Translations under genes and position numbers: made by a program
Source of the DNA: Flavobacteriaceae bacterium
GTDB taxonomy: Bacteria > Bacteroidota > Bacteroidia > Flavobacteriales > Flavobacteriaceae
Length of the DNA: 38,399 bases
Direction: 5' to 3'
Assembly: GCA_023260435.1 (NCBI GenBank)
Contig: JALQVG010000090.1
Location: forward strand, 1 to 38,399
Notes under the pieces: generated by a model
Told to the model about the DNA's origin: nothing
Database searches by the model: none
The model's input: the letters and a program-made list of their open reading frames with translations, nothing else
Shown: positions 34,061 to 38,399 of the stretch, piece after piece
How the letters are laid out: each line of letters begins with the position of its first letter
Position numbering within the stretch: position 1 is the first letter of the stretch

Positions 34061-35334
34061 ATTTTACGTCCTTAGAAGAGCTATACGCCTCCTTTTTAAA
34101 ACACCCTAGTGTTTGTACCGACAGCCGTAAAATCACTCCCAATTGCTTGTTTTTTGCCTTATCAGGCCCAAATTTTGATGGGAACTCATTTGCCTCAGCA
34201 GCCTTGGAAGCAGGAGCAGCTTTCTCCATCATCGACAAACCCGACTTTTATATCGACGGACAAACCCTGTTAGTGCCCGATGTACTGACCGCGATTCAGG
34301 ATCTGGCCAAACACCACAGAAACCACCTGAACATCCCCATTATTTCCCTTACCGGAAGCAATGGAAAAACAACTACCAAGGAATTGATCGCTGCTGTTTT
34401 GGCACAAAAATTCAAAGTAGTAGCCACCCAAGGAAACCTGAACAACCACATAGGAGTACCCCTCACCCTGCTCTCTATGAGTACAGACACAGAAGTTGGG
34501 GTGGTAGAAATGGGCGCCAACCATCAAGGAGAAATCAAGATGCTTTGCGATATAGCGCAACCCAATTTCGGATACATCACCAACTTTGGCAAGGCCCACT
34601 TGGAAGGATTTGGAGGTGTTGAAGGAGTCATCAAAGGCAAATCAGAGCTCTACCAGTCCATCACGGAACGCCATGAGCATATTTTCTATCGCGCAGAGGA
34701 CCCTATTCAAGAGGAAAAACTAGCTAGCTACGCCAACAAAACCTCTATTGATCCAGGGCAATTTCCCGAGATTGAATTGAGTCGAAAAGAACCCACCTTG
34801 GTGCTGAGCTGGTCTGGATTGTCAATCAAAACTCAGTTATTTGGTGATTATAATTTTATCAACCTTTGCGCCGCCATCAGAATCGGAACTTATTTTGGTG
34901 TACCCATACAAAAAATTGCCGAGGCCCTGAGCATCTACACACCGAATAACAATAGATCTCAAACGCTTAAAAGGGATCAATACACCTTGGTACTGGATGC
35001 TTACAACGCCAATCCAAGCAGTATGTCAGCCGCACTAAAACACCTCTCTCAAATCGAAGCCCCGAAAAAAACAGCCATTCTTGGCGATATGTTTGAATTG
35101 GGTTCCTCAGCTGCAGAGGAACACCAACACATAGCAGAGTTGGCGACCTCGATCGGGATCGATCAAGTGATCTTAGTGGGCAATCACTTTGCAGCAACAA
35201 ACACCTCCGCCAAAACATTTAGCGATATTGAGCAACTCAAAATAGCACTTGCTGACATGGATCTTTCGAACCATTGGGTGCTCATCAAAGGATCCAGAGG
35301 TATGGCACTGGAACGTTTACTCGAGGTTATTTAG
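34057..35334 (+). CDS. murF: UDP-N-acetylmuramoyl-tripeptide:D-Ala-D-Ala ligase
   Basis: 425 residues. It adds D-Ala-D-Ala to UDP-MurNAc-tripeptide, the last cytoplasmic step of the peptidoglycan precursor. The N-terminal substrate domain has VCTDSRKITPNCLFFALSG. The ATP loop is SLTGSNGKTTTKEL, followed by TQGNLNNHIGVPLTLL and EMGANHQGEI. The central domain includes FGKAHLEGFGG. The C-terminal domain has LDAYNANPSSMSAAL and LGDMFELG, then LIKGSRGMALE. The start is GTG overlapping the gldJ stop (GTGA), implying coupled translation. The end overlaps the opposite-strand kelch-regulator gene by 8 bp. Confidence 0.96.
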   Translation: MNFTSLEELYASFLKHPSVCTDSRKITPNCLFFALSGPNFDGNSFASAALEAGAAFSIIDKPDFYIDGQTLLVPDVLTAIQDLAKHHRNHLNIPIISLTGSNGKTTTKELIAAVLAQKFKVVATQGNLNNHIGVPLTLLSMSTDTEVGVVEMGANHQGEIKMLCDIAQPNFGYITNFGKAHLEGFGGVEGVIKGKSELYQSITERHEHIFYRAEDPIQEEKLASYANKTSIDPGQFPEIELSRKEPTLVLSWSGLSIKTQLFGDYNFINLCAAIRIGTYFGVPIQKIAEALSIYTPNNNRSQTLKRDQYTLVLDAYNANPSSMSAALKHLSQIEAPKKTAILGDMFELGSSAAEEHQHIAELATSIGIDQVILVGNHFAATNTSAKTFSDIEQLKIALADMDLSNHWVLIKGSRGMALERLLEVI

Positions 35335-36661
35335 CTCTCCAGGCAAACCTTTGCTTGTCTATGGTGTAAATAATGATACGTTTGTCTCGCTCTGATTTAT
35401 GGGACTCAATAAGATCCTGTTCGATTTTAAATACCGTTTTCAATTTATAATTCAGCTCGCTGATCACCAGGTTTTTAGTGCGCATATTGTGCGAATAATT
35501 GTGTTCTGGGTTTTCAATCAACTTCATCAAAGAACTGGTCTCAACCCCTGATTCTGCAGCCAACAAGCATTCGAGCACTTCTACTTGTACTTGGTCAAGT
35601 TTATAAAAAACTCGCTTGTACACGAGACCATCGTTTCTGAGCAAAGCACTATTGGCCATGGATTTGGTTCTTTTGTACACCCTATATCCAATGAATCCAA
35701 ATAAAACTACGGGCAAAACCATCAAAAGCCAAGGCCAATGGTTCTTTTTATAAAAAGGGTACTCCTCAATAACGGGGCCGAAAAACTCATCTTCTAATCG
35801 AGTCTCTAAAAAATGCATGTTGACATTATTGGCATTCATCAACAAGTAAAAGGTACCGTTGTGGAACTTGCTGATTCCTTTGCCGAGAATCTTTTTGTGA
35901 ATAGTGTTTTGACGATATTTACGAACTTTATTGTTAAAAGGGTCAAACACATATAAAAAAGGGTCGCTTTGCAGGATTAACTTGTCCTGATACATCATGT
36001 AGAAATTCTCTTCCATGGAATGGATATCCATCTGAATTTCCCCCAGATTTTCCCAAACCATTTTATCCAAGTCATACTGCCAAACGTCGTCTGTATTGAC
36101 ATCAGTGACTAAGTCCCTTTGATCAAGTGTATTACCTCCAAAAACAATTACTTTATTTCCATTATACACAATACGATTATCCTTGGTCCCTTCCGGTATC
36201 TCCTGCGTATTAATTGGAGGCACTACGTCCCACTCCCTTATATCAGTATCGTACTTGGTGAAGAAATTACGGTTCGACCAAAATCCATAACCCCCGTATC
36301 TGTAGATGTGATTATTGTGAACAAATTGTGTGGAATTTATCTGCATTCTATGCTCAAACGATCGATCGATGCGCTGCAAACTATCGTTTTGTAACTTCCA
36401 AACATAGCCCCCTAAACTCTTGGTAAAATAGATGCCATCAGACAACACCTCCATTTTATCAAATCTAAAACCATCCTCAACTCCTCTGTAAAAGGGACGT
36501 CGCTTAAACTCTATTTGTTCCGCGGAACTTACATAGATACTATTTTTAGTAAAAACGTACACACTGTCTTTATAAATAGCCATATCCATGATTTCATCGG
36601 AGGGAAACTGTGCATAGAGTGAGTAGGTTGCCAGGTAAGCCAAAAACAGTATTCTCTTCAT
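35327..36661 (-). CDS. Membrane-anchored kelch-like sensor with C-terminal probable winged-helix domain
   Basis: 444 residues from the ATG at 36661 (MKRILFLAYLATYSLYAQ signal peptide). The periplasmic part (about 20-300) has kelch/beta-propeller-like repeats: DGIYFTKSLGGYVWKLQND, HIYRYGGYGFWSNRN, KVIVFGGNTL-type and DDVWQYDLDKMVWENLG blades. One transmembrane helix follows (about 308-328, WPWLLMVLPVVLFGFIGY), then a basic stop-transfer stretch and a cytoplasmic domain of about 105 residues. That domain resembles a winged helix: LDQVQVEVLECLLAA, then RTKNLVISELNYKLK, and an ESHKSERDKRIIIYTI wing-like end. This would be a one-component transmembrane regulator. The ligand and targets are unknown; the divergent plug-like gene is the obvious candidate. 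A longer frame from 36733 would bury the signal peptide. Confidence 0.75.
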   Translation of the reverse strand: MKRILFLAYLATYSLYAQFPSDEIMDMAIYKDSVYVFTKNSIYVSSAEQIEFKRRPFYRGVEDGFRFDKMEVLSDGIYFTKSLGGYVWKLQNDSLQRIDRSFEHRMQINSTQFVHNNHIYRYGGYGFWSNRNFFTKYDTDIREWDVVPPINTQEIPEGTKDNRIVYNGNKVIVFGGNTLDQRDLVTDVNTDDVWQYDLDKMVWENLGEIQMDIHSMEENFYMMYQDKLILQSDPFLYVFDPFNNKVRKYRQNTIHKKILGKGISKFHNGTFYLLMNANNVNMHFLETRLEDEFFGPVIEEYPFYKKNHWPWLLMVLPVVLFGFIGYRVYKRTKSMANSALLRNDGLVYKRVFYKLDQVQVEVLECLLAAESGVETSSLMKLIENPEHNYSHNMRTKNLVISELNYKLKTVFKIEQDLIESHKSERDKRIIIYTIDKQRFAWRAK

Positions 36662-36779
36662 AGTGCAACTTGTTTGAACTAGTATTAATATCGCGCAACT
36701 AAATATACAAAAACTGGATACTATTGTACCCATAGGAAACTACTCACTGAAATAAAATAGGTATCTTAGAAAAAAAGTC

Positions 36780-37223
36780 ATGAAACAAGCCTTATTATTA
36801 CTCGCATTTTTGGCTGTCACCGGGACATCTACAGGTCAATCCAACACACAGGATCCTGTCAGAGACACCATTGCACTGAAAGAAGTCAAGGTGACCAAGG
36901 TGAAAAAGAAAAAAGTAAAAGCGAACGCCTATATAGATGTTAACGCCAGCAGCCTTTTTCAAGCCATCAGAGCACATATGGGCAATGCGCGACTCGTAAA
37001 TAACAAAGTAATTTTATTGGCTGATCGAAGATATGCACCTACCACAGGTTCCCCTTACGCTATTTGGGTAGTCGATGGAGCTATTATCGGTGAAGAACTC
37101 CCCGCGCTTGACTTTAACAGCATCACAAAAGTTCGGGTACTTAAAACCATTATAGAAACAGAACCTTATGGATTTAGAGGTGCCTCAGGTGTCATCGAAA
37201 TAACTACCTCTAGAGAACACTAA
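36780..37223 (+). CDS. Small secreted protein resembling a stand-alone TonB-receptor plug domain
   Basis: 147 residues. A signal peptide of about 19 residues ends near TSTGQ. A short basic stretch (KVTKVKKKKVKAN) follows. The rest (about 50-145) resembles the plug of SusC/TonB-dependent receptors: YAIWVVDGAIIGEELPALD, then NSITKVRVLKT, then EPYGFRGASGVIEITT, parallel to the receptor pattern VDG...I..I.VLKda...YG.rGanGVI.ITT. There is no barrel and no carboxypeptidase-like domain; the stop is followed by a tRNA, so it is not a truncated end of a longer visible frame. Similar short proteins occur in Bacteroidota as far as I recall, without known function. It is divergent from the kelch sensor with 118 bp between them. 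Confidence 0.75.
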   Translation: MKQALLLLAFLAVTGTSTGQSNTQDPVRDTIALKEVKVTKVKKKKVKANAYIDVNASSLFQAIRAHMGNARLVNNKVILLADRRYAPTTGSPYAIWVVDGAIIGEELPALDFNSITKVRVLKTIIETEPYGFRGASGVIEITTSREH

Positions 37224-37273
37224 TTTACTGTATAATCACGCTGAATATAAGTGAGTACAGCTGAGCAGCACCA

Positions 37274-37303
37274 ACAAAAAAAGCCACCCGAATGGATGGC
37301 TTT
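37274..37303 (-). terminator. Rho-independent terminator after tRNA-Val
   Basis: Arms AAAGCCATCC (37294-37303 on the minus strand) and GGGTGGCTTT (37280-37289), with one G-T pair, are followed by more T on the minus strand. It could also stop transcripts of the plug-like gene from the other side. Confidence 0.85.
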
Positions 37304-37310
37304 GTTACTG

Positions 37311-37385
37311 TGGGCCCTACTGGGTTCGAACCAGTGACCCCCTGCTTGTAAGGCAGGTGCTCTGAACCAGCTGAGCTAAGAGCCC
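37311..37385 (-). tRNA. tRNA-Val(UAC)
   Basis: 75 nt on the minus strand without encoded CCA. Acceptor GGGCTCT pairs with AGGGCCC (one G-U). D-arm GCTCAGCTGGTTCAGAGC. Anticodon stem CCTGC/GCAGG with loop CTTACAA, giving anticodon TAC. T-arm CTGGG-TTCGAAC-CCAG region and discriminator A. It reads GUA-type valine codons. Confidence 0.96.
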
Positions 37386-37415
37386 GAATGCTTTTCCTGA
37401 CCGGAGAAGCGAGTG

Positions 37416-37445
37416 CAAATATAAGATAGATTTTGTGATGCCAAA
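37416..37445 (-). promoter_or_regulatory. Consensus promoter of tRNA-Val
   Basis: The minus strand reads TTTG (37442-37445), 18 nt, then TATATTTG (37416-37423). This matches the Bacteroidota -33/-7 consensus. The transcript would start about 24 nt before the mature tRNA. Confidence 0.72.
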
Positions 37446-37462
37446 AGAAAAAGCAAAAAATA

Positions 37463-38399
37463 TTACACGACTTCTGCAACGACAAAGGTACTTCCACCCA
37501 CATAAATCAAATCTTCGGTAGCTGCCTGAGTTTTTGCAGCTTCAAAGGCTTGATTTACAGAGCTGTACGCTGATCCGTGCAGTCCGTGTAATTGAGCAAT
37601 GTCCTGAAGTAATGCTACTGGAAGTGCACGCATCATCTGTGGCGCACAAAAATAATAATGGGCTGTCTTGGGGAATAGCGGCAAAACAGCGGACAAATCT
37701 TTGTCTTTGACAAATCCAAGTACTAGATGTAATCGCCTGTATGGGGTGGCCTGTAGCTGCTGAAGCGTTAAAGTTAATCCATCCACATTGTGGGCTGTAT
37801 CTGCGATACAAGTTGGATGAGTGGACAGCACTTGCCAGCGACCTTGAAATCCAGTTAATGTCTGTACTTGACTTAATCCAGCACGAACATGTTCTTCGGT
37901 GATTCCCCATGCCTTGGCTAAATGTTTGAGGACGCTCAATACACCTTGGATATTTTTCTTTTGGTAGCTACCCTGGAGATCACAGGGGTAATCTGGATGC
38001 ATTTGCTGATCCGCAAAAACGATCGCAACACCGGCCTGTTTGGCACAACTTAAAAAAACATTTTTTACTTCATCTTGAGTCTGTGAGATCACTACAGGAA
38101 CACCCGGCTTGATGATTCCGGCTTTTTCAGATGCGATCTCAACCAGGGTATGGCCTAGTAAATCCATATGATCCCAACCTATGTTGGTAATCAACGAAAT
38201 CTCCGGAATAATGATGTTGGTGGCATCTAGTCTACCGCCTAAACCAACTTCAATCACGGCGATATCTACCTGCTGTTGAGCAAAATAATCCAAAGCCATT
38301 CCTACGGTCAGCTCAAAAAAAGACAACTGGTTAGCCTCAATAAAATCCTTGTTTTGGGCGATAAAATCAACAACGAATGATTCTGGAGCCATGCGGCCG
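37463..38399 (-). CDS. folC: Folylpolyglutamate synthase/dihydrofolate synthase (N-terminus cut by window edge)
   Basis: The frame runs in from the right edge; codons before Met at 38392 read Gly-Arg, matching the family NGRM-type stretch, so this Met is internal and not the start. 311 residues are visible. Seen: APESFVVDF, then FELTVGMALDYF, then IAVIEVGLGGRLDATNII, NIGWDHMDLLGHTLVEIASEKAGIIKPG, a GFQGRWQ segment and ADTAHNVDG, ending LIYVGGSTFVVAEVV. The ATP P-loop (GTNGKGS-type) lies outside the window. It adds glutamate to dihydropteroate and folates, using ATP. It is upstream of tRNA-Val on the same strand; the tRNA has its own promoter. Confidence 0.93.
   Translation of the reverse strand, partial: GRMAPESFVVDFIAQNKDFIEANQLSFFELTVGMALDYFAQQQVDIAVIEVGLGGRLDATNIIIPEISLITNIGWDHMDLLGHTLVEIASEKAGIIKPGVPVVISQTQDEVKNVFLSCAKQAGVAIVFADQQMHPDYPCDLQGSYQKKNIQGVLSVLKHLAKAWGITEEHVRAGLSQVQTLTGFQGRWQVLSTHPTCIADTAHNVDGLTLTLQQLQATPYRRLHLVLGFVKDKDLSAVLPLFPKTAHYYFCAPQMMRALPVALLQDIAQLHGLHGSAYSSVNQAFEAAKTQAATEDLIYVGGSTFVVAEVV

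Noticed and set aside
37225-37503. 92-residue minus-strand frame between the plug-like gene and folC
   Set aside because: It spans the whole tRNA-Val and its terminator, so it is not a gene.
38391-38399. GCGGCCG at the right end as cloning-vector (NotI) sequence
   Set aside because: The bases encode Gly-Arg in the frame of folC, matching the family stretch before Met-Ala-Pro, so they look native.

Overview
The window looks like a piece of a Bacteroidota chromosome, most likely from a gliding, type IX secretion (T9SS) Flavobacteriales-like bacterium. Evidence: genes for the T9SS outer-membrane protein PorV and the gliding lipoprotein GldJ; a secreted protease with a T9SS-type C-terminal sorting domain; an OlsF-like aminolipid synthase; a DUF4286 protein; and about a dozen Bacteroidota-type promoters (-7 box TAnnTTTG, with TTG/TTTG about 18-22 nt upstream). 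Both edges cut genes: the giant surface protein at the left edge and folC at the right edge. The genus cannot be fixed from this sequence alone.

Layout. (1) 1-5980, AT-rich accessory block, minus strand: a TetR-type regulator coupled by an ATGA overlap to a very large secreted protein. Its parts are a signal peptide, a discoidin-like domain, an M60/enhancin-type metallopeptidase (HEWGH), a CAP/SCP domain and at least six 90-residue cadherin-like repeats encoded by exactly phased 270-bp units. It ends next to tRNA-Leu(CAA). (2) 6120-8466, plus: prs, the L25/Ctc gene and pth. (3) 8463-12910, minus: a metzincin protease with P-domain and T9SS tail, followed by an overlapping two-FN3 lipoprotein gene. 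(4) 12960-18639, plus: ribF, then a tightly packed run serS / DUF4286 / rsmA / mgtE / 2-hydroxyacid dehydrogenase. (5) 18633-22231, minus: OlsF-like bifunctional acyltransferase, aspartokinase and GNAT acetyltransferase. (6) 22309-26178: a TerB-like protein and mfd, divergent. (7) 26165-31020, minus: ACT-domain protein, YraN, polyprenyl diphosphate synthase, pdhC and pdhA. (8) 31073-35334: porV (minus), then gldJ and murF (plus). porU, which I would expect between porV and gldJ, is not there. (9) 35327-37223: a membrane-anchored kelch-like sensor with a cytoplasmic probable DNA-binding domain, divergent from a small secreted protein resembling a free-standing TonB-receptor plug domain. (10) tRNA-Val(UAC) and partial folC.

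The core is very compact: convergent genes repeatedly overlap by 4-14 bp, and serial genes often overlap by ATGA/GTGA. Most of the window is housekeeping. The most unusual parts are the TetR plus M60/CAP/repeat locus on the left and the kelch-regulator plus orphan-plug pair on the right. Several reading frames extend upstream through the promoter -7 box; in those cases I used the promoter to choose a downstream start.
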